Shown here piece by piece: positions 1 to 11,358 of a stretch of 64,000 nt of DNA. The stretch is from Hanleya hanleyi. Taxonomy: Eukaryota > Mollusca > Polyplacophora > Lepidopleurida > Hanleyidae. How positions within the stretch are numbered: position 1 is the first letter of the stretch; each line of letters starts with the position of its first letter. The notes beneath the pieces are model-generated. The model was given only the letters and a program-made list of their open reading frames with translations. It searched no databases and was not told the origin of the DNA. Location: contig JAVTVY010037103.1 of the NCBI GenBank assembly GCA_036873755.1, positions 62,001-126,000 of the forward strand, read 5' to 3'. Position numbers and translations under genes: made by a program.

Positions 1-144
1 CTACGTCGGAGGAATGAGCGAGGACCACTATAACGTCATGACGTTCCAAAAACAACGGGAGGCAAGCGACGACATTTTTAAAGTTCTGGCCCTCGTTTTC
101 TGGTACATTTTGACTTCTCATATACCCAAAATAAAACAATAACC

Positions 145-991
145 CACAGGTGTTTGGCAAGCTAATTAGCTGGGGGGTATTGTCAACAATAGATCGGACA
201 AGGTGAATCACTGAAGTAAGACCTCCTCTCGATCATCCGTATATTTTCACAGAAATTAGCCCACCTCTATATTTCACCTATTTATTCTTTAGAGGTTAAT
301 TCTTCATGTTACCATCCAAAGATTCGCATAATCCATCAATTATGAGTGGTAAATCGTCCAAATACTCTGAATTTTAGCATCCAGACAACTTCCGTTACAA
401 CTTCGGCCAAACTCGGCAATCTCCGTTTTATTGCAGCACCGATATCAACCCTGGATATATTCACGGGTTTTATCCAAACAGGTCTCTACCAGTGCAAACA
501 ATCTTTACCATCTGTACAACGATCTCCAGCAGCTAATATTACGGGGTTATGAGCAGTGGTACATAACGAATAAAATTATGAAATGGATGAAATTAAAAAT
601 GGATGGAATTAAAAAATAATAAGACGTAGAGATTTGTTTGAATAAAGAGCGTGATATTGCAGCTGCTACGGAAAAACGGCGAGACTTGAATCAAGAAACT
701 GAACGGAGATTGCCGAGTTGGCCGAAGTTGTAACGGAAGTTGTCTGGACGCTAAAATTCAGCGTGTTTGGACGATTTACCACAAATAATTGATGGATTAC
801 GAGAATCTTTGGATGGTAGCATGAAGAGTTAACCTCTAAAGAATAAAATAGGAGGTGAAATATAGAGGTACATGTAGGCTAATTTCTGTGAAAATGTATA
901 CGGATGATCGAGAGGTCGTACTTTAGTGATTCACCTTGTCCAATCTATTGTTGACGATACCCCCCAGCCAATTAACTTGCAAACACCTGTG
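145..991. mobile_element. Foldback (long-TIR) non-autonomous DNA transposon with 8-bp target duplication
   Basis: The two ends are long inverted repeats: about 145-436 pairs with about 693-991, leaving a spacer of roughly 255 bp. Both termini read CACAGGTGTTTG when read inwards. Each end is flanked by CAATAACC (137-144 and 992-999), an 8-bp direct repeat as expected for a target-site duplication. Eight-base duplications are typical of hAT-type elements, but no transposase is present, so the superfamily is inferred. Small open frames inside it (346-619) are not gene-like. Confidence 0.8.
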
Positions 992-999
992 CAATAACC

Positions 1000-1680
1000 C
1001 ACAGAACTATTACCGGTATCACACATATTTGTAACAATTATAGAAGTTCTTGTTTTATGACATTTTAACAGAACATTGGAAAGCTTTTCAGTTCACCTTT
1101 AGGGATGTCCGCTGGTGGTATATCAAGTAATTAACTTTTGGAATATTGTGTGTTGTTGCATGCATTCATAATTGTGTAATATGAGAAAAAACGAAGAAAA
1201 AAATATAGATCGGTGTGCATTTTTTAACTGTAGACACTGTTAAGTGAACCATGGAGCCTACTATAGAGGCTCCATGAGTACGTGAACTGACCCTTGTTCC
1301 ATTTGATAACCTAGAAAACATAGGGAATAGCCCTGGTTTTGAAGCCTATTCATGAAAAAATCATATAAATAGTATTTAACTTTTCTTTTATTCTAACTGT
1401 TTGAAGACAATCACATTGTCTATCAAAATTTATCAATTTGGATGAATGTTGCTGCACAAAATTTTCAGTTGGAAGACTTAACTCTTTCCCTCATATAAGC
1501 GGGTTTTGACGACTTGTGTAGATCCTCATGTAGCGTGTTTTGACGAGTGTTCGCCTAACTCATGAAGACGGATTTTGACGAGTCACTTGATTTCCCATGT
1601 GGTCGATTATTCTTGCAATTTTTGGCGTTTACTTTGAGTAAAACCTAATTAAAACTATACGTTTTCAGAAAGCCAAAATC
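1000..1680. other. Intergenic, nothing recognised
   Basis: AT-rich sequence with no supported exon, RNA gene or complete repeat. A short palindromic pair occurs around 1249-1275 (GAGCCTACTATAGAGGCTC). Confidence 0.5.
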
Positions 1681-3360
1681 AGGCCTCTCGTTTTAAGGCG
1701 CACGATCGCGCTCCCGCACCTTCGCGCTGCTGAACTTGGAACTAGGTGCGCGACTATAGCGCACCTGGCATTTCGCGGTCGTTAAAAAACAGTAAACGCA
1801 GCTAAATTCATTACCAACTTACGTGTGCCATTAACTGCCTTCCGACAGCAATGCATGTGTTTACATCCGGTTAAATGGTCAGCGGTCGAAATAACGCCTG
1901 CCTACCTGCCGCCGGCAAGTGAATATTTCCAGCGACAACTTGTCTTGCAAAAAAAATCTACCTGTCGCATGCGGCAAGTAGGATTTTATATAGCAAAAAC
2001 GATAAAATGCGATCAATTTTCGTAAATACCTTTTAGAAGTCTAGATCTATCTGAAAGAATGGACAATCCAATAAATAATCCATTGAAAATTTATTTCAAG
2101 CCGATCTTTAGCCATTGTTGTTGGACCTTGTTGGTGATTTTCTCTATCAACATTTTCCGCGCCAAATTTACTTCCGGTTGCGCGTCACCTCTTGCGCGGT
2201 AGTCTGGTGCATGCAAAAGTCGGACCTGTTATGGAACGGAATCGGACTATCTGATGTTTTATTCTTCCAGTTGGTAAATAATATTGTTGGCTTCTTTTCT
2301 TTGGCTTCTATTCACAAGTGGAAGTTTTTCTATGCAGACATTTCAGTTAATTGATAATTCCAATGGGACTGGTGTTTGATTCTAATTTATTGGAATCAGC
2401 AATTAACAACGGGAGACTTCTGATAATATAAGTAAATATAGTTGGGATACTCCCCTTAAATTTTCATTCTTTAAAAAGGGTGTTAGTTGGATCTAAATTC
2501 TTTGATATAATGTCACAGCAGGCCTCTCGTTTTAAGGCGCGCGATCGCGCTCCCGCACCTTCGCGCTCCTGAACTTGGAACTAGGTGCGCGACTATAGCG
2601 CACCTGGCATTTCGCGGTCGTTAAAAAACAGTAAAAGCAGCTAAATTCATTACCAACTTACGTGTGCCATTAAACTGCCTTCCGACAGCAACGCATGTGT
2701 TTACGTCCGGTTAAATGGTCAGCGGTCGAAATAACGCCTGCCTACGTGCCGCCGGCAAGTGAATTTTTCCGGCGACAACTTGTCTTGCAAAAACAATCTA
2801 CCTGTCGCATGCGGCAAGTAGGATTTTATATAGCAAAAACGATAAAATGCGATCAATTTTCGTAAATACCTTTTAGAAGTCTAGATCTATCTGAAGGAAC
2901 GGACAATCCAAGAAATAATCCATTGAAAATTTATTTCAAGCCGATCTTTAGCCATTGTTGTTGGACCTTGTTGTTGGTTTTCTCTATCAACATTTCCCGC
3001 GACAAATTTACTTCCGGTTGCGCGTCACCTCTTGCGCGGTAGTCCGGTGCATGCAAAAGTCGGACCTGTTATGAAACGGAATCGGACTATCTGATTTTTT
3101 TTCTTCCAGTTGGTAAATAATATTGTCGGCTTCTTTTCTTTGGCTTCTATTCACAAGTGGAAGTTTTTCTATGCAGACATTTCAGTTAATTGATCATTCC
3201 AATGGGACTCTGGTGGCTGATTCTAATTTATTGGAATCAGCAATTTACAAGGGGAGACTTCTGATAAATATAAGTAAATATAGTTGGGATACTGGTTAAC
3301 TCCCCATAAATTTTCATTCTTTAAAAAGGGTGTTAGTTGGATCTAAATTCTTTGATATAA
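1681..3360. repeat. Tandem duplication, two 839-bp copies
   Basis: Copy 1 (1681-2519) and copy 2 (2520-3360) both start AGGCCTCTCGTTTTAAGGCG and end GGATCTAAATTCTTTGATAT. They differ by scattered substitutions and small indels. The unit opens with a GC-rich, CpG-rich stretch (GCGCACGATCGCGC), unlike the surrounding AT-rich DNA. Open frames within it (1825-2025, 2115-2354) are not conserved between the two copies, so they are not treated as genes. Confidence 0.8.
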
Positions 3361-3363
3361 CGA

Positions 3364-3473
3364 GTTCTAATTGCAGAAATTAGGGGGATAGTTGTCTTTG
3401 ACATATCAATGTTGACATCAACTTTCCACTGGTGCTCTAAGTTTGAAAGAACATGTGTGCCAAATAAAACATG
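3364..3473. repeat. Dispersed repeat, copy 1 of 2 (other at 6236-6341)
   Basis: About 105 bp starting GTTCTAATTGCAGAAATTAG and ending GTGCCAAATAAAACA matches 6236-6341 nearly base for base. The right-hand neighbours diverge immediately after AAATAAAACA, so this point is a repeat boundary or an insertion site. Confidence 0.7.
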
Positions 3474-3604
3474 AATTGCAGGCAAGCACCTAAAAGGTGC
3501 GTGGACCCCTCAGCCTGTTTTTTTTTTAGTCAAGTAGGATCAGGGCTGCATCTAGAGCCAGTTTAGTTCTGAAAAACGTATGGGCACCCAAAACTCAAAT
3601 GAAA

Positions 3605-3724
3605 AAATCGACCATAGAGGTCCATGTCCCCCGCTAGCAGCACCAGTTATGGCAGTTATGGTGGATTACATCCACCATAACTGGCGCTGCTGCTGCGGGG
3701 GCCATGGACCTCTATGGTCGATTT
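3605..3724. repeat. Long hairpin (inverted repeat with ~50-bp arms)
   Basis: The left arm 3605-3652 starts AAATCGACCATAGAGGTCC and pairs with 3675-3724, which ends GGACCTCTATGGTCGATTT. The loop holds a second inverted repeat (TTATGGTGGAT at 3657 and ATCCACCATAA ending at 3681). No coding potential. The structure is like a small foldback element. Confidence 0.75.
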
Positions 3725-3789
3725 GTTTTGGTCGATGATATCTCATATCATTGATGAAGAGTATGATTTGAAAATGGAGATATCCAACT

Positions 3790-4760
3790 GCTTATAATCC
3801 AATATCGCTGACGGCGGCCATATTAGATTACGCACATTGCTGAAAAACAATCCCAACCGTCCTCTCACCAATATCAAGGCACACCCCAAGTTTGAAGCTG
3901 ATCGGTTAAATCATTCACGAGTTATTGTCCGGACAAGAAAATCTAAGATCCAACTGCTTATAATCCAATATGGCTGACGGCGGCCATATTGGATTATGCA
4001 CATTGCTGAAAAACAATCCCAACCGTCCTCTCACTGATGTCAAGGCACTCCCCAAGTTTGAAGTAGATCGGTTGAATCGTACTCCAGTTATTGTCTGGAC
4101 AAGATCCAACTGTTTATAATCCAATATGGCTGACGGCGGCCATATTAGATTACGCACATTGCTGAAAAACAATCCCAACCGTCCTCTCACCAATGTCAAG
4201 GCACATCCCAAGTCTGAAGTTGATCGGTTAAATCGTTCACGAGTTATTGTCCGGACAAGAAAATCTAAGATCCAACTGATTATAATCTAATATGGCTGAC
4301 AGCGGCCATATTGGATTATGCACATTGCTGAAAAACAATCCCAACCGTCCTCTCACCGATGTCAAGGCACTCCCCAAGTTTGAAGTTGATCGGTTAAATC
4401 GTTCACGAGTTATTGTCCGGACAAGAAAATCTAAGATCCAACTGATTATAATCCAATATGGCTGACGACGGCCATATTGGATTATGTACATTGCTGAAAA
4501 ACAATCCCAACCGTCCTCTCACCGATGTCAAGGCACTTCCCAAGTTTGAAGTAGATCAGTTGAATCGTACTCCAGTTATTGTCCGGACAAGATCCAACTA
4601 CTTATAATCCAATATGGCTGACGGCGGCCATATTAGATTATGCACATTGCTGGAAAACAATCCCAACCATCCTCTCGCCAATGTCAAGGCACACCCCAAG
4701 TTTGAAGTTGATCGGTTAAATAGTTCACGAGTTATTGTCCGGACAAGAAAATCTTACGGA
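3790..4760. repeat. Tandem array of about six 156-166 bp monomers
   Basis: Each monomer contains CCAATATGGCTGACGGCGGC followed by CCATATTGGATTA, an imperfect palindrome, then the segment CCCAACCGTCCTCTCACC. Palindrome starts lie near 3795, 3961, 4117, 4282, 4448 and 4604, so spacings alternate between about 166 and 156 bp. Long monomers have AAGAAAATCTAAGATCC at the junction and short ones AAGATCC. Minus-strand open frames at 3915-4211 and 4237-4491 are products of the array. Confidence 0.85.
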
Positions 4761-5039
4761 ATTACGGACACCGGTGTTTCTAAGTAGCGGGGGACAACAA
4801 AAAATGAAAGCGATAGATATAATAGACTTCGTTTTCACGCGAGTGGTGTGCTGGGATTACAGCATGCAAGAAAGTGTAGCTTTATCAGTGGCAATTTATG
4901 CATTGCACAAGTGTGATAAGTTCAATGGCATAGAAACACACTGATTGACACTCTCCTAATCACTCGTTTTAAATAATTTCCAAGGTACAGTAACATGTTT
5001 GGTGACAAAAATTGAAGCATTATGTTGTACCAGTTAAAT

Positions 5040-5345
5040 GTGTGGACACAAATATGGTTCATGCAAAAGTTTTAGGATAAATCATATGATGTAAAATAGA
5101 ATGATTTAATAGCAAAATTGAGAAAAATGTTGTCCTTCATTTAAGGCGACGCGAAATTCAAACTAACAGGGGTTCGATACTGCAGGGATTCCCCTGCCAG
5201 TTATTTCATATTGTATTTCTGAAATAAAATATGGTTTGTGCAAAAGCTTTCTGATAAAACGTTGTAGCAAAATTGAAGAAAAATGTTGTCCTTCATTCTC
5301 CCCCCAACCCCCCGCCGGTTATTTTCTCTTGTACTTGGGAAATAA
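5040..5345. repeat. Degenerate direct duplication of about 100-150 bp
   Basis: The segment around 5052-5145 (ATGGTTCATGCAAAAG ... ATGTTGTCCTTCATT) recurs at about 5231-5300 (ATGGTTTGTGCAAAAG ... ATGTTGTCCTTCATT). The copies are diverged. Sequence on both sides (4761-5040 and 5346-5820) shows no supported gene. Confidence 0.5.
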
Positions 5346-5854
5346 AATAATGTCACCATCCTGTTAGTTATTACCATGAAAGGAAAAAAAAATAGGTGAT
5401 TCAGCATGTGTGTGAAAAAGCAATGTACACTGCATCTCACACATATCACATGAGGCTGAGAAGCTGTGAATAGGAAAAAGTCCAAAACTTTAGCATTTAG
5501 TGCCCCAGGGGTGGAGAAATCCCCCCAAGGGTAGTGCATAGGTTGAACAAGTGTAGCATCATGTAAGCTCTCAGAATATATGGGAATTGGGGAGTTCCAT
5601 CCAATGGTAATCTTGAATGGCCCAGGCTTTCTTGTACCAGAGAACCTTCAAAAGTCACAATGAAACATGCAACCAAGGGTTCCCAATGGGCATAGATAAC
5701 AGTGCAAAAAGCCAAGCCATCAATAAATAAAATAAAAAAAATAATTAGAAATCATCATAGCCATCTGAAAATCTAATCACTTCATCAGTCAACAGTCAGG
5801 AAGCTCTCACCAAAGTTTGGTCAGGCCGGACTTCATAGATCTGCAGATATTCAG

Positions 5855-5937
5855 CGGACAAGAAAATGTTGACGGACGGACGTACGTACATGGCAACGAC
5901 AAGACCCCACAGCCCTATGGGCTGAGGGGTAAAAATT
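5855..5937 (+). mobile_element. 3' end of a tandem-monomer element (GGAC run plus hairpin)
   Basis: Reads GCGGACAAG, then GACGGACGGACGTACGTAC, then a hairpin CAGCCCTATGGGCTG, then AGGGGTAAAAATT. This is the same order of parts as the right ends at 44464-44536 and 11030-11116. The element body to the left is not clearly delimited. Confidence 0.6.
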
Positions 5938-6177
5938 AATAATAATAAATTTAAAAAACACCCACCTCATTTTTTGAAAAGAAAAATTGCAGGAGAACCA
6001 CTCACTGTCAAATTTCACATCATTATTGGTCACTGTTCGTCTGTTATCAAGGGAGATAACCCATCACTCGCCAGCCTAGACTCATTTAAGGGGTGTGATT
6101 TTAGGTGTGCTAACCACACTCCTGAGAATAAATAAGGCGAGTGATTGTCACTCGCCTGTTGTCTCACAAAACAAGAG
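5928..6177. repeat. Dispersed 240-bp repeat, copy 1 (copy 2 at 11108-11358)
   Basis: Starts TAAAAATTAATAATAATAAA and ends ACAAGAGGCCTG. It contains the hairpin GGCGAGTGATTGTCACTCGCC. The two copies are near identical, although their left neighbours belong to two different element ends. Confidence 0.75.
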
Positions 6178-6235
6178 GCCTGTCACAGGTGCCATCTAAA
6201 GTTCACATGATTTAGTCAACAACAAAGCTTTTTGC

Positions 6236-6341
6236 AGTTCTAATTGCAGAAATTAGGGAAATAGTTGTCTTTGACATATCAGTGTTGACATCAACTTTCC
6301 ACTGGTGCTCTAAGTTTGAAAGAACATGTGTGCCAAATAAA
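6236..6341. repeat. Dispersed repeat, copy 2 (see 3364-3473)
   Basis: The match to 3364-3473 ends at AAATAAAACA, where the tandem-monomer element beginning ACAAGAGCCCAAGGGGC starts. This fits an insertion into a pre-existing repeat. Confidence 0.65.
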
Positions 6342-7776
6342 ACAAGAGCCCAAGGGGCTTCAATATACGCCCGTATATCTGGAATTACATTGGTTCAAAT
6401 TTCAAGATTGTTTGATAGCCTTGATTCCAATTGATCTAGCAATCCAGAGAAAGGTCTACAATTTTTTGCTTATAAGAATGTAACATATATCACATCTTAT
6501 ATTGAATGATAAACTAAAATGAGCTCAACTCTTGGTAACGCAGCAAGGAAGCAATCAGAGATTGCTCAATTGTATGCCCCCCTTCCGCTTTAATCCGACA
6601 CTGCTCCACCATTGTTCTGTTTTGTATTGGTCTGTGGAGGCCTAATTTGGCTAAATTATAAAAATTCTGTTTCAGTCACTTTTTTCGGCATGCCTCGCAT
6701 AATATATGTACATATTCCGCCCGGGGCTTTCGTCAAATATGACCTGGTTATGAGACCTACATTCCTTGGGAGTATACTGTGGTGAAATTATGAAGCGATC
6801 GTGAACTTTGAATTTTGCATCCAATTCACTCTTTTAGGGGCAATTTCATACTTCAGGACCTATGTGATCTACTTTGGCATACATGTGCTTTGGACAAATA
6901 AATATATCCCATTCATTTAGGTTTGATGAACAAAGGGTAACTCTTGAAAATATAACCGAAAGCAGAGAAACTTCATGCTGCACAACTATGGGGTACTGAC
7001 CACATATCATGCAAATTCCATAATTGTTCATACAATATTAACCGAGATCCAGCCCGGACAAGTCCCAATTCACAAAGATTTCAAGAACAAAAGGGCCATA
7101 ACTCTTGAAATATACGCGAAACGCGGAGAAACTTCACACTGCACAACTACAGGGCACTCTCCACATATCCTGCAAATTCCATACTTGTCCATACAATATT
7201 AACCGAGATCCAGCCTGGACAAGTCCCAACTCACAAAGACTTGATGAACAAAGGGCCATAACTCTTGAAAATATATGCGAAACGCAAAGAAACTTCACGC
7301 TGCACAACTACAGGGCACTGACCACATACCCTGCAAATTTCATAATTATCCATACAATATTAACCAAGATCCAGCCCGGACAAGTCCCAATTCACAGAGA
7401 TTTCAGGAACAAAGGGCCATAACTCTTGAAAATATAGGCGAAACGGGGAGAAACATTACGCTGCACAACTGTGGGGCACTGACCACATGTCATGCAAATT
7501 TCATACTTGTTCATACAATATTAACCAAGATCCATCCCAGACAAGTCCCATTCACAGAGATTTCAGGAAAAGGGCCATAACTCTTGAAAATGATACCGGA
7601 ACTCGGAAAAAACTCGACGCTGCACAACTATGAGCCACTGGCCACATTCCATGCAAGTTTCAATCCTGTCCATCAATTATTAACCGAGATATCGAAGGAC
7701 AAGAAATTCGGACGGACAGACGGACGGACAAAGCGATCGCTATATGCCCCCCCTCTAGTTAGAGGAGGGGCATAAC
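6342..7776 (+). mobile_element. Tandem-monomer element, family A, copy 1
   Basis: Left end ACAAGAGCCCAAGGGGCTTC carries a small palindrome. From about 6950, ~155-bp monomers follow (GGCCATAACTCTTGAAAATA ... GCTGCACAACTA ... CAATATTAACC ... GGACAAGTCCCA). Then come a GGACGGACAGACGGACGGAC run, AAAGCGATCGCTATATG and a terminal hairpin CCCCTCTAGTTAGAGGAGGGG with CATAAC. Related copies lie at 9013-9577, about 27240-29338 and 35700-36754. Open frames at 6975-7775 arise from monomer periodicity, not from a gene. The left boundary is less certain than the right. Confidence 0.75.
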
Positions 7777-10700
7777 TAGTTGACCTTGAAGCAATAGCTT
7801 AGAGCTCACATATCCCACACTGAAATCGACAATAGTCAAACACAAGAAAATAGTAGTTTTCCTGCAAATGAATTCCTTTCAGATGAGAGAATTTTTCATG
7901 AAGGAAGAAGAAAGAGATGAAGTAAACCTTTGTCCTTGAGTTAATAAACAGGTGTGAAGCTCATAAAGGACTCCTCTCCCCGTTAAATTTGTAAATGTAT
8001 GTTTTTTTATTTCGCAACAGTTTAACTAAATGAAGCGTTTCAAACATGGGAGACAACTCAACAGGACAATATCATATAAATGCAGGGGAAAGACTTTTGA
8101 ATATTCCAACAATATTCCAACACATTTAGTCAGCTAAGCTTGATTCATTTTTGCGACCTAGACCTTTGACAAATTGATCTCATATGTATGGCTCCACTTT
8201 GCCATGCGAGTAAGGTATACTCAAAGTTTGGTACCAATCCATACCTTGAAACTAGAGCTATCGCATGGACAACAAATTTTAATGGATGAATGGACAGAAC
8301 GCAACATCGCATTACACGACCTCGTCTTCGACAGGCATATGTCAATGTGACTTTTAATGATTTCTGATTTTGGGGTCACAGTGACCTTGACCTCAATTTT
8401 GATACACAACACATTGTCTTCCCTCAATCTAACAATGCACACAAAAAATCATGATTTTTAATGATTTCCTGATTTTGGGGTCACAGTGGCCTTGACCTTT
8501 GACCGTGACCTAAATTTTGGTACATGATAAACCGTCTCCCCTCAATTTCTCAATGGACACAAAAATTCATGATTTTTAACAATTTCACGATTTTGGGGTC
8601 ACAGTGACCTTGACCTTTGACCTTGACCTACATTTTGGTATGTGACTCATCATGTCCCCCTAATGTATCTACTGACACAAAAAATGTTATTTTTAATAAT
8701 TTCCTAATTTTGGGGTCAGTGACCTTTGACCTTGACCTAATTTTTGGTACGCATCACTTCATTTCCGCCAATCGAACCCACTCACAAAAAATTAGAAATT
8801 TTTAACGATTTCCTGATTTTTGACACTGACCTCTGACCTTGACCTACATTTAATATGCAACACATCGTTCCCCCCCTAGGGCATCCACTCACCAAAAATT
8901 AGAACTTTAGATAGAAAACTGTCAACGATCAATGATTTCCTGATTTTTGGCAACAGTGACCTTTGACCTCTGACCTCGACCTCAATTTTGGTACGCGACA
9001 CATCGTCTTGTCCAACTCACAAAGACTTGATGAACAAAGGGCCATAACTCTTGAAAATATATGCGAAACGCGAAGAAACTTCACGCTGCACAACTACAGG
9101 GCACTGACCACATACCCTGCAAATTTCATAATTATCCATACAATATTAACCAAGATCCAGCCCGGACAAGTCCCAATTCACAGAGATTTCAGGAACAAAG
9201 GGCCATAACTCTTGAAAATATAGGCGAAACGGGGAGAAACATTACGCTGCACAACTGTGGGGCACTGACCACATGTCATGCAAATTTCATACTTGTTCAT
9301 ACAATATTAACCAAGATCCATCCCGGACAAGTCCCATTCACAGAGATTTCAGAAAAAGAGCCATAACTCTTGAAAATGATACCGGAACTCGGAAAAAACT
9401 CGACGCTGCACAACTATGAGCCACTGGCCACATTCCATGCAAGTTTCAATCCTGTCCATCAATTATTAACCGAGATATCGCGCGGACAAGAAATTCGGAC
9501 GGACAGATGGACGGACAGACGGACGGACAAAGCGATCGCTATATGCCCCCCCTCTAGTTAGAGGGGGGGGGCATAACTAGTTGACCTTGAAGCAATAGCT
9601 TAGAGCTCACATATCCCACACTGAAATCGACAATAGTCAAACACAAGAAAATAGTAGTTTTCCTGCAAATGAATTCCTTTCAGATGAGAGAATTTTTCAT
9701 GAAGGAAGAAGGAAGAGATGAAGTAAACCTTTGTCCTCGAGTTAATAAACAGGTGTGAAGTTCATAAAGGACTCCTCTCCCCGTTAAATTTGTAAATGTA
9801 TGTTTTTTATTTCACAACAGTTTAACTAAATGAAGCGTTTCAAACATGGGAGACAATTCAACAGGACAATATCATATAAATGCAGGGGAAAGACTTTTGA
9901 ATATTCCAACAATATTCCAACACATTTAGTCAGCTAAGCTTGATTCATTTTTGCGACCTAGACCTTTGACCTCATATGTATGGCTCCACTTTGCCATGCG
10001 AGTAAGGTATACTCAAAGTTTGGTACCAATCCATACCTTGAAACTAGAGCTATCGCATAGACAACAAATTTTAATGGATGAATGGACAGAACGCAACATC
10101 GCATTACACGACCTCGTCTTCGACAGGCATATGTCAATGTGACTTTTAATGATTTCTGATTTTGGGGTCACAGTGACCTTGACTTCAATTTTGATACACA
10201 ACACATTGTCTTCCCTCAATCTAACAATGCACACAAAAAATCATGATTTTTAATGATTTCCTGATTTTGGGGTCACAGTGGCCTTGACCTTTGACCGTGA
10301 CCTAAATTTTGGTACATGATAAACCGTCTCCCCTCAATTTCTCAATGGACACAAAAATTCATGATTTTTAACAATTTCACGATTTTGGGGTCACAGTGAC
10401 CTTGACCTTTGACCTTGACCTACATTTTGGTATGTGACTCATCGTGTCCCCTTAATGTATCTACTGACACAAAAAATGTTATTTTTAATAATTTCCTAAC
10501 TTTGGGGTCGGTGACCTTTGACCTTGACCTAATTTTTGGTACGCATCACTTCATTTCCGCCTATTGAACCCACTCACAAAAAATTAGAAATTTTTAACGA
10601 TTTCCTGATTTTTTAATCACACTGACCTTTGACCTCTGACCTTGACCTACATTTAATATGCAACACATCGCTCCCCCCTAGGGCATCCACTCACCAAAAA

Positions 10701-10812
10701 TTAGAACTTTAGATAGAAAACTGTCAACGATCAATGATTTCCTGATTTTTGGCAACAGTGACCTTTGACCTCTGACCTCGATCTCAATTTTGGTACGCGA
10801 CACATCGTCTCC
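7227..10812. repeat. Large tandem duplication, two ~1.79-kb copies
   Basis: Copy 1 runs about 7227-9012 and copy 2 about 9013-10812; both begin CAACTCACAAAGACTTGATG. The join at 9008-9014 fuses a TGACCT-array monomer to a family A monomer. Copies differ by few substitutions plus a 12-base gain in the GGAC run (about 9500-9520) and a loss near 9970, so the duplication is recent. It includes the right end of family A and the following TGACCT array. Confidence 0.85.
8340..9008. repeat. Tandem array of ~110-120 bp TGACCT-rich monomers (copy 1)
   Basis: Monomers carry TTTTAATGATTTCCTGATTT, then GGGGTCACAGTGACCTTGAC and an ATTTTGGTAC tail. They hold closely spaced TGACCT half-sites; at 8957 there are three, each one base apart (TGACCTTTGACCTCTGACCT). 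Repeated as copy 2 at about 10141-10812. Confidence 0.8.
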
Positions 10813-11116
10813 ACCTGGCGTATCCACTCACAAAAAATTGCAACTGTGGATAGAAAACGTTCAGAGATATAGACCGGACACGAACACTTCAGTGATTTCC
10901 TGTTTTTTTAGGCCAGTGACCTTTGACCTGTGACCTTGACCTTCATTTTGGTGCGCGACACATCGTCTCCCCGTAGGGTATCCACTCACCAAAAATTGGA
11001 GCTGTGGATAGGAAACTGTCCCAGATATAGACCGGACACGAGAACCGGACAGACGGACAGACGGACGGAAACCGCCATCCCATAATACGACCGCCTTTTG
11101 GGCGGGCGTATAAAAA
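10141..11116 (+). mobile_element. TGACCT-monomer array with GGAC run and terminal hairpin (copy 2)
   Basis: Continues the array with further monomers (10861-11030), then GAACCGGACAGACGGACAGA, then a hairpin around CCGCCTTTTGGGCGG and GTATAAAAATT. This right end shows that the array belongs to an element built like families A, B and C. A minus-strand open frame at 10861-11361 spans this join and is not a gene. Confidence 0.7.
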
Positions 11117-11358
11117 TTAATAATAATAAATTTAAAAAACACCCACCTAATTTTTTGAAAAGAAAAATTGCAGGAGAACCATTCGCTGTCAAATTTCACA
11201 TCATTATTGGTCACGGTTCGTCTGTTATCAAGGAGATAACACATCATTCGCCTAGACTCATTTAAGGGGTGTGATTTTAGGTGTGCTAACCACACTCCTG
11301 ATAATAAATAAGGCGAGTGATTGTCACTCGCCTGTTGTCTCACAAAACAAGAGGCCTG
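11108..11358. repeat. Dispersed 240-bp repeat, copy 2
   Basis: Matches 5928-6177, ending ACAAGAGGCCTG. Sequence diverges on both sides of the match. Confidence 0.75.

Noticed and set aside
3915..4491. Two minus-strand frames with internal protein repeats
   Set aside because: They follow the monomer period of the tandem array and lack start context, domains or splice logic.
6975..9561. Series of overlapping repeat-containing frames (GETGRNITLHNCGAL type)
   Set aside because: Open only because the ~155-bp monomers lack stops in one frame; the same text recurs in every family A copy with indels.
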